A DNA stretch of 64,000 bases from Aquimarina sp040786285. Its GTDB lineage: Bacteria > Bacteroidota > Bacteroidia > Flavobacteriales > Flavobacteriaceae. The notes beneath the pieces were generated by a model. That model was given only the letters and a program-made list of their open reading frames with translations. It made no database searches and had not been told where the DNA came from. A program made the translations under genes and the position numbers. The stretch is taken from NCBI RefSeq assembly GCF_040786285.1, contig NZ_JBFMKQ010000001.1, forward strand, positions 124,001 through 188,000. Reading direction: 5' to 3'. Shown piece by piece: positions 57,211 to 64,000 of the stretch (positions within the stretch are counted from its first letter, which is position 1; each line of letters begins with the position of its first letter).

Positions 57211-57795
57211 TTACCAAATTTTATTAGCGATGAGCATTGGAATAACCATTCCTATTACAATTGAAGATACAATAAGAATCCAATCTCGTTTAGAAAACCT
57301 TAAAAAGGTTTGTGCAATAAAGCTAATCAAAACGACAATCAAAACGACGATGATTTGCGAGATTTCTATACCAAGAGCAAACTCTATTAAGGGTAAGATT
57401 TTAGAACTCACATTACTACTTACTGCCTTAAAATAACTAGAAAAACCTAATCCGTGTATTAATCCAAAAAAGATCGTTGCTCCGTACAAAATTCCAATCT
57501 TACTGCTTTTTGAACCGCTTTTACCAGTTAACACATTAAATATTGCTGTGGCCAGTATAGTCAAAGGAATTAGAAATTCTACTAATCTCGAATTTACTGA
57601 TACCACATTATAAGTAGCCAAAAATAAAGAAATCGTATGTCCTACTGTGAAAAGAGTGATTAAGAGTAATATTCGTTTCCAATTATCAAGAGAATACCCA
57701 ATGGTAAGCACAACTAAAAACAAGATGTGGTCATAGGCATTCCAATCTAATACGTGACCAAAGCCTAGCTTAATATAGAGCCAAAATTCTGACAT
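57211..57795 (-). CDS. HupE/UreJ-family membrane protein
   Basis: 194 aa, six or so membrane helices with conserved His and Asp within them (GFGHVLDWNAYDHILFL, LFTVGHTISLF, FGLIHGLGFSSYF). Related proteins accompany hydrogenase or urease clusters as possible nickel transporters, but in Bacteroidota they occur alone, as here, and the metal is uncertain. Single gene, divergent from the DUF5675 gene. Confidence 0.82.
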   Translation of the reverse strand: MSEFWLYIKLGFGHVLDWNAYDHILFLVVLTIGYSLDNWKRILLLITLFTVGHTISLFLATYNVVSVNSRLVEFLIPLTILATAIFNVLTGKSGSKSSKIGILYGATIFFGLIHGLGFSSYFKAVSSNVSSKILPLIEFALGIEISQIIVVLIVVLISFIAQTFLRFSKRDWILIVSSIVIGMVIPMLIANKIW

Positions 57796-58097
57796 ATTTT
57801 AAAAGTTTTGAGGTTGGGCTAATGTACAATTAAATAAAATAACGAAGAAATTACATGCTAATTCTTATCAAAAAACTCAATATGCTAAACCTTTTAAAAT
57901 TGGCAGATAATTTTCGCAGAATACGCATCTCTTTTAACCAAACAATAAATCATCAAACCAATTTACTAGAAGATACTAAAAATCAATAATTTACACTCTA
58001 TTCTTTAGGGGTTTATCCCCCTCGTTTATAACAAAAAAAATACTTAAATTTACTTATCAATTCACTTCTTGAATTGAACAACCAACTTATAAAAGTC
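57796..58097. other. intergenic region before the accessory module
   Basis: About 300 AT-rich bases between divergent genes. The only structure is a small hairpin AGGGG, TTTATC, CCCCT (58007-58022), 75 bases before the DUF5675 start. No convincing -7 box seen. Confidence 0.4.
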
Positions 58098-58523
58098 ATG
58101 AAGCAAATTATAATTCAGCGACAAACCTATACCGAAAATGAGGTTTTAGGTAAGCTGTATATTTTTGATGAGAGCGGGATTCCTGTTTTTGAGTGCTTCT
58201 CGTTAGAATTGGCCTGGCGTGATAATCAAAAAAATATTTCTTGTGTTCCGGCTGGAACCTATCAAATTGTTAAAGAATTCTCACCTCGTTTTGAAAAAGA
58301 TCTGTGGGAATTAAAGGGGGTTCCTAACCGAAATGAAACTAAAATTCATGTAGCCAACTTTCATACTCAGCTTAATGGATGCATAGCCATCGGCAGTAAT
58401 TTATCTGATATCAATAATGATAATGAGCTCGATGTTACTAATAGCAGAAATACACTTAATATATTTCATCAGACCATGGGAAACGATACTAAAGCTGTAC
58501 TGGATATTGTTGGAGTTCATTAA
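58098..58523 (+). CDS. DUF5675 family protein
   Basis: 141 aa from ATG 58098 (MKQIIIQRQTYTENE); an upstream TTG at 58074 is also in frame. Family hallmarks: LGKLYIFDESG, CFSLELAW, SCVPAGTYQIV, ELKGVPNRNETKIHVANFHT and GCIAIGSNL. DUF5675 proteins are found in phages and near contractile injection genes; a catalytic role, perhaps on cell wall, has been suggested by analogy only. First of three plus-strand genes that converge on the AAA/DUF4157 operon. Confidence 0.82.
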   Translation: MKQIIIQRQTYTENEVLGKLYIFDESGIPVFECFSLELAWRDNQKNISCVPAGTYQIVKEFSPRFEKDLWELKGVPNRNETKIHVANFHTQLNGCIAIGSNLSDINNDNELDVTNSRNTLNIFHQTMGNDTKAVLDIVGVH

Positions 58524-58549
58524 AAACATCTATTAACATAATATACCTC

Positions 58550-58930
58550 ATGAAAAACATTAATACAAACACTATTCTTCAGATTGTAGCACTCTTATTT
58601 TTGGTTATTATTGGTTATATGACATTTAGCTCTGGATCCAATTGGAAAATTATTAAATCCGAATTGGACAGGGCCAGGAAAGAATTAGAAATTTCTAAGG
58701 ATACATTAGCCGCAACCAAGTCTAAGTTAAAAAGTTCTTTGAAGGAAATAAATAAATTAAAACTTCAGAAAGATCTGGTCACCCATAAACGTGATTCATT
58801 ATTAGTTGATTTTGGACAGAAAAATGCAATCGATTGGAAACAGAAAATGGAACTGAAGGATTCTTTAAAAGCAATCCAGGATAAAATAACAGTAGAAACA
58901 AAATTATTAGACAGTCTATTTGGCCTGTAG
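58550..58930 (+). CDS. single-helix membrane protein with coiled coil
   Basis: 126 aa, no family recognised. N-terminal membrane helix (ILQIVALLFLVIIGYMTF) followed by an almost continuous coiled coil (about residues 38-122) rich in Lys, Leu and Glu. By shape it resembles inner-membrane spanin or phage Rz-type proteins, which pair with a second lipoprotein or membrane partner; the next gene could be such a partner, but this is only topology. Confidence 0.7.
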   Translation: MKNINTNTILQIVALLFLVIIGYMTFSSGSNWKIIKSELDRARKELEISKDTLAATKSKLKSSLKEINKLKLQKDLVTHKRDSLLVDFGQKNAIDWKQKMELKDSLKAIQDKITVETKLLDSLFGL

Positions 58931-58974
58931 AATTATATACAATAAAGTTGATCAATCACACAACATCTAACATC

Positions 58975-59538
58975 ATGAAAAACTCATATTCTTTTATTTT
59001 TTCGATATGCTTCATTTCAATTTCTTACGGGCAAGACTTACAGATCGTTGAATTAGATTCTTTAAAGGCCTATGAAATTCCTGAATCTTACGCTAATAGA
59101 GAAGGTGTACCCTATTTGGTAAAGAAAAATGCTCCTTATATTTTTCGAACATCAGCTGTTTATCTTCTGAATTCTACCTCTTATAATAGAATGAAGGACA
59201 GGTTTAAAATTATGAAACGCAAAGACTCTATATACAACGAAATTGACAAAAATTATACTGCAACGTTACAACGTAATGAAAGATTAGAAACCCAGTTAAA
59301 ATCCAATTTTTCGAAAACCGACAGTTTGGATCAAATAATCTACCAAAAAACTCAAGCTACTCTAATCCATACACAAAAGGCATTAGACTATACCATAAAT
59401 AGCCTCGAAAAAGCAACTAGTAGTCTTGATATTGTTGAAAAAAGCACTAAAAGACAACGTAGAAAAAGTGCATTCGAAAAAATACTTTTTGCTATTGGTG
59501 GCGTGGGAATTGGTGTTATCGTTGGTGTATCACTATAG
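58975..59538 (+). CDS. exported coiled-coil protein with C-terminal membrane helix
   Basis: 187 aa from ATG 58975 (MKNSYSF); a TTG at 58948 would add 9 residues that are not signal-like. Signal peptide ending ISYGQ, a globular region (ESYANREGVPYLVKKNAPYI), a coiled coil (about 75-155), then RQRRK and a terminal membrane helix with glycines (ILFAIGGVGIGVIVGVSL). No family recognised. It converges on the AAA gene with 24 bases between stops. Confidence 0.7.
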   Translation: MKNSYSFIFSICFISISYGQDLQIVELDSLKAYEIPESYANREGVPYLVKKNAPYIFRTSAVYLLNSTSYNRMKDRFKIMKRKDSIYNEIDKNYTATLQRNERLETQLKSNFSKTDSLDQIIYQKTQATLIHTQKALDYTINSLEKATSSLDIVEKSTKRQRRKSAFEKILFAIGGVGIGVIVGVSL

Positions 59539-59562
59539 CATAAATCGGGACTTGGTGTAGTA

Positions 59563-60879
59563 TTATCTCATTACCCTACCTCCTTTTTGGAATTCTCTTT
59601 GGACCCCAGTCACGATATCAGACTGGTATATTGTTTTTTTATTCATATTTAAAGAACATAAGCAAGCATATTGTACGATATTCATTATCTCGGCACCAGA
59701 CAATTCATACCGTTGCGCAATCTGCACAAGATCAACATCTGAATGAAATCTGATAATTGACGGAAAAGCTTTTTTCCATATTATTAATCGTTCAGACATT
59801 TTTGGTAGTGGAAAATGGATAATAGACTGAAATCGTCTTACAAAAGCATCATCTATATTGCTTTTTAAGTTTGAAGCCAGAATAACCAATCCTTTATATG
59901 TTTCTATTCTTTGTAATAAATATGACACTTCCTGATTGGCATATTTATCATGTGCATCTCTTACATTCGTTCGTTTACCGAATAAAGCATCAGCTTCATC
60001 AAAGAATAGAATGTTTTCCGTTTTCTCTGCTTTAGCCAATAAGTTAGCCAAATTTTTCTCTGTTTCGCCTATAAATTTAGAGACGACCATAGATAGATCT
60101 ATCTTATATACATCTTTACCAGTATACTTACCTAGCAAACTTGCAGTTAATGTTTTACCAGTTCCCGGAGGACCATGAAACAATGCTCTATATCCAGGTT
60201 TCAGTTTTTTATACATCCCCCAATCATTAAGTAAGGTATTACCATGGGTAATCCAGGTTTGTAGTTCCTGGATTTGTAAATGGGTCTCTTCGCTTAGTAC
60301 TAAATCATCCCACTGCATTTCAGTTTCTATGATTTGTGCCGGAAACTTCATACTAAAAGCAGGCCTACTCACTTTTCCTAATGCTAAAAGCTCAACATAT
60401 TCTTGTGAGAATACGATTTTTCCACTCATCCTAGGCTCACCTTCTGGAGGTTCTTCTAACCAAAGAATACGATGTGCTGCAAAGAAATGATCTGGGTCAA
60501 AAAATCCCTGGATTTCTTTTCTCTTTTCTAAATCATCTCCTGCCAATAAAAATAAGGCAGTTTCTCCTGTAGGTAAAAAACCTCTGAAATTTTTACCTCG
60601 TATTCCTCCTAATTGCGGAAAGTCTCCCGTAGAAGATAATTTATTTTGTATAATACTATCTAATAAATTGCTATGAACATGAGGACATAAAGCTAGTAAT
60701 AAAGTGATTTTTTCAGGATCAGTTAGATCAGCATTTTCAAACATTTGCGGAACCGCTAGATCCCATGTACTTATGTGCGGCAATTCTGGAGCAAGAGTAT
60801 TATTTTCTGTATTAAAATAAGAATCCAAACGATATTGGATTAATTCTTTAAGGTATTTAAACTCTAATACTTCTGCCAT
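59563..60879 (-). CDS. AAA+ ATPase of the contractile-injection (Afp15-like) type
   Basis: 438 aa. An N-terminal region of about 200 residues (TWDLAVPQMFENADLTD, LGGIRGKNFRGFLPTGETAL) precedes one AAA+ domain: Walker A FHGPPGTGKT (about 234-243), Walker B ILFFDEADALFG (about 289-300), and arginine-finger region (VRRFQSIIHFPLP). ATPases of this build are standard members of extracellular contractile injection clusters and resemble Afp15. It starts 19 bases after the zincin frame, in the ParA/DUF4157 operon. The eCIS link rests on family memory and on DUF4157 nearby. Confidence 0.8.
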   Translation of the reverse strand: MAEVLEFKYLKELIQYRLDSYFNTENNTLAPELPHISTWDLAVPQMFENADLTDPEKITLLLALCPHVHSNLLDSIIQNKLSSTGDFPQLGGIRGKNFRGFLPTGETALFLLAGDDLEKRKEIQGFFDPDHFFAAHRILWLEEPPEGEPRMSGKIVFSQEYVELLALGKVSRPAFSMKFPAQIIETEMQWDDLVLSEETHLQIQELQTWITHGNTLLNDWGMYKKLKPGYRALFHGPPGTGKTLTASLLGKYTGKDVYKIDLSMVVSKFIGETEKNLANLLAKAEKTENILFFDEADALFGKRTNVRDAHDKYANQEVSYLLQRIETYKGLVILASNLKSNIDDAFVRRFQSIIHFPLPKMSERLIIWKKAFPSIIRFHSDVDLVQIAQRYELSGAEIMNIVQYACLCSLNMNKKTIYQSDIVTGVQREFQKGGRVMR

Positions 60880-60898
60880 TTTCTATTAATTAATATGT

Positions 60899-61963
60899 TT
60901 ATAATTTACCATGATAAAAATGCCCTTGTTTGGTAATAAGTTCGATATTTCTTTGTGAGCTATATCCGGCTGCTGTTAGTGCTATTCTCAAATTTGTATT
61001 TGCGCTAAATTTTGAAGCCAAATCGGTTTCGATATTCTGATAAAAGCTTTCTCCTACAAAATGTTTTAAATATCTATTTCTCAAAACTGTGCTATTCTTC
61101 ATTACATCTATAAGAGCCCAATAGCGTATGGGATTTAAATTTTTATCAAAAAAATCCAATCCGGTACCGCCTATCTTTAACTCATTAATGTCTTTGTTTT
61201 GCTCTTTTATATACTCGCCCATAAAATATTTGACTTCTTCTTTGTATGCCTTTGCCTCAAAATCAAGTTCGTTCACCTCTTTATTAGAAGTTGTATTAAA
61301 ATCATCATCGGCATGTGTTAACTCATGAATGATAGTTGCCCTATCCCTTATAGAAGACAATTGAACATTTGTAGGGATATATATAGTGTTCGCTTTGTTC
61401 TTATCTCCAGATGTTAAAATCTGGTATGAGGCTCTTTCACCACCTTGTATTTTTTTATATTTTTTGGGTGATAAGGCATCAACATGTATTGCGCCATTCA
61501 GTAATTTTCTAGCCATTGGGTGATTAGCACCGGCAGCAACTATGTACGTAATTCCTGCCATTACTTGATCTGCAGGAGTATTATCTGATGCCGCATTATA
61601 CATAGCCATTAGCACATTCCCAGGTTGAATACCCGATTTTGACATTTCTAAAATTAAATCTTTCCCTTGGGGTGATTTTGACTTTTTATCTATTTCTCTT
61701 ATTTTATTTAAAGCCAAATAATTTATTTGTTTATTTACTGAAACGATTTCTTTTTTGCGTTTATCGGGTTCAAACATTAAATCTTTCATCAAAGAATATC
61801 GCTTATTAATCAGTTTTTCGATTCTATTAGATAACCTCCCTCTATCAATATTCATTACATGGTTTTGATCAGCAACAGGTATAGTCTTCATAGAGATTAT
61901 TAGTCGTTTTTTTTTATTCGCCAATAAAGCATCTACATTACTTTGTTGACGCATTGCGGCCAT
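60899..61963 (-). CDS. zincin-like domain protein, probably the -1 frame continuation of the DUF4157 gene
   Basis: 354 aa from the first in-frame ATG (61963), but the frame is open without a stop for 64 more codons, up to the A9 run at 62158-62166. Those codons (RFTDNYIFKTKSK, KAVKDGPLTDDEIKKLKK) look coding. A zinc motif HELTHADDD (about residue 213) is followed about 20 residues later by NELDFEAKAYKEE, a spacing seen in effector zincins such as the M91 type. It probably acts as a C-terminal effector domain of a DUF4157-led protein. No other family recognised. Confidence 0.7.
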   Translation of the reverse strand: MAAMRQQSNVDALLANKKKRLIISMKTIPVADQNHVMNIDRGRLSNRIEKLINKRYSLMKDLMFEPDKRKKEIVSVNKQINYLALNKIREIDKKSKSPQGKDLILEMSKSGIQPGNVLMAMYNAASDNTPADQVMAGITYIVAAGANHPMARKLLNGAIHVDALSPKKYKKIQGGERASYQILTSGDKNKANTIYIPTNVQLSSIRDRATIIHELTHADDDFNTTSNKEVNELDFEAKAYKEEVKYFMGEYIKEQNKDINELKIGGTGLDFFDKNLNPIRYWALIDVMKNSTVLRNRYLKHFVGESFYQNIETDLASKFSANTNLRIALTAAGYSSQRNIELITKQGHFYHGKL

Positions 61964-62149
61964 TAATAAAAGTTCAACATGCTTAACTGTTTCATTCTTT
62001 TTTAGAGCAAATTTCTTTAACTTTTTTATTTCATCATCTGTTAGAGGTCCATCTTTAACCGCTTTCCTAACTTTTCTGTAGAATTTACTTTTCGTTTTGA
62101 AAATATAATTATCAGTAAAACGTCCTGATTTTTTATCCTGCTCTCCTTT

Positions 62150-62166
62150 TTTCAGGATTTTTTTTT
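62150..62166 (-). other. A9 slippery run joining the DUF4157 and zincin frames
   Basis: On the minus strand GGT is followed by nine A (62166-62158), TCC and TGA (62154-62152). A -1 slip on the A run reads on as KKK-ILKKGEQDKKSGR without a stop. Just after the run ATCCTG can pair with CAGGAT 12 bases further on, and an SD-like AAAAAAGGAG lies between; such elements promote programmed slippage, but this stem is close to the run. A real indel or a sequencing error would look the same. Confidence 0.6.
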
Positions 62167-62973
62167 ACCATTTTGCTGTACCACATGAGTTAACTCGTGC
62201 GCCAATAAATGCTTACCCGTACTAGAATCGGGATTGTACTTTCCTGAATTAAAATATACATCATTACCATGGGTAAACGCTTGGGCACCTAACTCTTTGT
62301 TCATTGCAACAGCCTCTTGATCTGTATGGATATTTACGCCACTAAAATCTTGCCCAAAGGAAGATTCCATTTCTGCTTTTGTGATTGTTGGTAAGCTCCT
62401 GCCTTTGCCAGATTTACTTTTAATTTGCTGAGACACCTTTGCGCTTGCAGTTTGACTATTAGTTTTAGAGGTACTCTTTGTTTGTAATTCTTCTTCCTCT
62501 TCACCACCCATTCTTTGGATTTCGGGTTTTGTTTGCAATTCTTCTTCCTCTTCACCACCCATTTTCTGGATTTCGGGTTTTGCTTGCAATTCTTCTTCCT
62601 CTTCACCGCCCATTTTCTGGATTTCGGGTTTTTCTTGTACCAGTTTATCTTCTTCCATTCGTTGCTCTGCGGTACCTAATTTTTCATCTTCTTGTGGCGT
62701 AGCTAATGATTCTCGTTGTATACTGCTTATTTCTTTGTTTTGTATATCCGGTTTTGAAGTATTATTTACCACGGCATCGGCCATAGTATCTGCCTCTTTT
62801 TCATACTTATCCCCTGGCTGACCTACGGTAAGTTTAGTTTGTACTGCTCCCCCATTTACTATATTAAAAAATGGTTTCTTACTGTCCTTAGAAAAGAAAG
62901 GGGTTTCTTTATTTTCTTTTCCCTCATTACTGTGTGGATTTTTTTTCCAACTATTAGAAAATACATTTTTCAT
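62152..62973 (-). CDS. DUF4157 (eCIS core domain) protein, N-terminal part
   Basis: 273 aa to the TGA. Basic, disordered N-terminus, three 17-residue acidic repeats (KPEIQKMGGEEEEELQA, about 115-165), then a full DUF4157 domain (about 192-270): AEMESSFGQDFSGVNIHTDQ, GAQAFTHGNDVYFNSGKY, LLAHELTHVVQQ, with a zinc HELTH. In eCIS genomes DUF4157 sits at the N-terminus of proteins loaded into the particle, with toxins after it. Here the domain ends at the stop, right where the -1 frame continues into a second zincin. 20 bases after parA. Confidence 0.88.
   Translation of the reverse strand: MKNVFSNSWKKNPHSNEGKENKETPFFSKDSKKPFFNIVNGGAVQTKLTVGQPGDKYEKEADTMADAVVNNTSKPDIQNKEISSIQRESLATPQEDEKLGTAEQRMEEDKLVQEKPEIQKMGGEEEEELQAKPEIQKMGGEEEEELQTKPEIQRMGGEEEEELQTKSTSKTNSQTASAKVSQQIKSKSGKGRSLPTITKAEMESSFGQDFSGVNIHTDQEAVAMNKELGAQAFTHGNDVYFNSGKYNPDSSTGKHLLAHELTHVVQQNGKKKS
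62479..62631 (-). repeat. three tandem 51-bp coding repeats
   Basis: Units 62479-62529, 62530-62580 and 62581-62631 encode KPEIQ(K/R)MGGEEEEELQ(A/T). Very acidic. They differ by a few bases, so copy number may vary between strains. Confidence 0.9.
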
Positions 62974-62993
62974 CTTTCTCCATTTTTGTTTAA

Positions 62994-63755
62994 CTAAAAT
63001 TTTGACAGAAACTCTACAGTAAGCTTTTTATAATCTTCAGCTCCGTTTGAGTTTTTATCATATTTAAAAATATCCATTCCCTTTTCCTGGGCATTTGCTA
63101 AGGCTATATTGCTTCGAATATGTGTTTTAAAGATCATTTTCTCAGAAAACTCTTTTTCCAGATCCTGTTTTACTTGTTGATTCATTCTTTTTCGATAATC
63201 ATATTTAGTAAGTACAAATCCTAACAGTTCAATTTTTTTGTTTAGTTTCTTCACTAATTCGAAGTGATTTAAAAAGCTCTTGACTCCTTTTAAAGGTAAA
63301 AATTCTGCTTGTAGCGGTATTAATACGTAATCACTACTTACTAATGCATTAACGGTTAACATGCCCATCGAAGGAGGACAGTCTATAAATACAAAATCAT
63401 ACTCTTTAAGAGGCTTAATTAGTTGCGAAAGTATTTGTTCTCGCCCATATACACTAGCTAATTCCAACTCTGCCCCCGCTAAATCAAGAGAAGAGGGTAT
63501 TACATCTAATCCTGAAGCGGTAATCATAACATCGGTGATTTTTGTTTTTTCACCAAAAGCTTCTTTATGCAAGACGGTATAAATTGAATCCTCGATCGTA
63601 TCAATTATGCCTAACGATTGCGTAAGATTAGCTTGTGGATCTACATCAATCAACAATACTTTTTTACCTTTCTTCTTTAATCCTGCTGCCAGATTAATTG
63701 CGCTTGTGGTTTTACCTACTCCTCCTTTAAAATTTGCTACTGAGATTACTTTCAT
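62994..63755 (-). CDS. ParA-family ATPase (Soj/MinD-like)
   Basis: 253 aa from ATG 63755 (MKVISVANF); the frame is open 13 codons further upstream. Deviant Walker A KGGVGKTT at about residues 10-17, VDPQANLT (motif A'), FIDCPPSMGML (Walker B) and the ParA C-terminus. No ParB gene or parS-like array is visible, so it is unlikely to segregate this chromosome; ParA proteins are also used to position large complexes. First gene of the operon with DUF4157 and AAA genes. Confidence 0.88.
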   Translation of the reverse strand: MKVISVANFKGGVGKTTSAINLAAGLKKKGKKVLLIDVDPQANLTQSLGIIDTIEDSIYTVLHKEAFGEKTKITDVMITASGLDVIPSSLDLAGAELELASVYGREQILSQLIKPLKEYDFVFIDCPPSMGMLTVNALVSSDYVLIPLQAEFLPLKGVKSFLNHFELVKKLNKKIELLGFVLTKYDYRKRMNQQVKQDLEKEFSEKMIFKTHIRSNIALANAQEKGMDIFKYDKNSNGAEDYKKLTVEFLSKF

Positions 63756-63871
63756 TATAGTATTGTATTCTATTTTTTCTATCAAAGAATACATCTATAT
63801 AAATATACATAAACCTATTCTAAAAAACACCTCTTATCGTTGGTTATACATCTCTTTTTCAAGAAGTTGTC

Positions 63872-64000
63872 TTAACCCAACTCTGCATTGAAATATTGAC
63901 ATGCTTTGTCCCATACCTCGCATCCTACTTTACTACCTAATTTTCTACCTTCTAAGTCACCATCAATAAAGTGGATCCCTCCGTACAGTCTTGAAATCCC
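63872..64000 (-). CDS. vanadium haloperoxidase/PAP2-type protein, C-terminal end only
   Basis: Only the last 42 codons are inside the window; the gene continues past 64000. The visible part opens ISRLYGGIHFIDGD, matching the SR-x5-H active-site motif shared by vanadium-dependent haloperoxidases and PAP2 phosphatases, then EGRKLGSKVG and VWDKACQYFNAELG before TAA at 63872. The GGIHF form and the alanine/Tyr tail favour a haloperoxidase. The 116 bases to the parA start show no clear structure. Confidence 0.72.
   Translation of the reverse strand, partial: GISRLYGGIHFIDGDLEGRKLGSKVGCEVWDKACQYFNAELG

Noticed and set aside
62334..62702. Two open frames (minus 62334-62606, plus 62478-62702) over the acidic repeats
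   Set aside because: Both are shadows created by the 51-bp tandem repeats of the DUF4157 gene and show only low-complexity sequence.

Overview
The window looks like the chromosome of a marine Flavobacteriaceae bacterium close to Aquimarina. Support: low G+C, a SusC/SusD pair, lipoproteins with an acidic S-D-D-D stretch after the lipid cysteine, several promoters of the Bacteroidota type (TTG, 18-21 bp, TAnnTTTG), DUF3109 and DUF6443 proteins, and very large RHS/YD-repeat proteins with Ig-like arrays. The genus is an inference. No tRNA, rRNA or CRISPR array was seen.

Layout. 1-584: 5' part of a polyprenyl diphosphate synthase on the minus strand. 721-7467: a TetR-controlled RND efflux operon (tetR, TolC-like, membrane fusion lipoprotein, RND pump) with an operator-like inverted repeat over its promoter and a strong terminator. 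7611-29480: an accessory island of two paralogous RHS operons. Each has a YD-repeat 'A' protein, then a giant 'B' protein (MopE-like metal-binding motif, 11 or 8 Ig-like repeats, DUF6443, RHS core, variable C-terminal toxin-like domain), then a small immunity candidate. Both operons start from near-identical promoter blocks. Three copies of a terminator palindrome plus the tail of an unknown small gene lie next to them, among short triloop hairpins resembling REP elements.

29504-33896: an isolated SusD/SusC pair. 34101-38390: aspS, a ClC channel with CBS domains, a small membrane protein and a cold-shock protein. 38395-42283 (minus): tadA, a cNMP/CBS/DUF294 signalling protein, a DEDDh exonuclease and a CarboxypepD_reg-like protein. 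42370-44173: dxs, apparently on a leaderless transcript. 44416-47660: five small lipoproteins, at least three of them lipocalin-like. 47707-53863 (minus): nucleotide metabolism (dGTPase, nrdA, nrdB) and DUF3109. 53925-57795: MarC, small membrane proteins, an S41 protease, dCMP deaminase and a HupE/UreJ-like protein.

58098-63755: an accessory module. Three plus-strand genes (DUF5675, two coiled-coil membrane proteins) converge on a compact minus-strand operon: ParA, a DUF4157 (eCIS core domain) protein, a zincin-like protein and an AAA+ ATPase. The DUF4157 and zincin frames are joined by a run of nine A: a -1 shift there would give one protein of about 690 residues. DUF4157 and this kind of ATPase are hallmarks of extracellular contractile injection systems, but no sheath, tube or baseplate gene is in the window. 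The last 129 bases encode the C-terminus of a vanadium haloperoxidase/PAP2-type protein.

The most unusual parts are the A9 junction in the ParA/DUF4157/AAA module and the paired RHS operons with shared promoters, new toxin/immunity candidates and flanking repeats.
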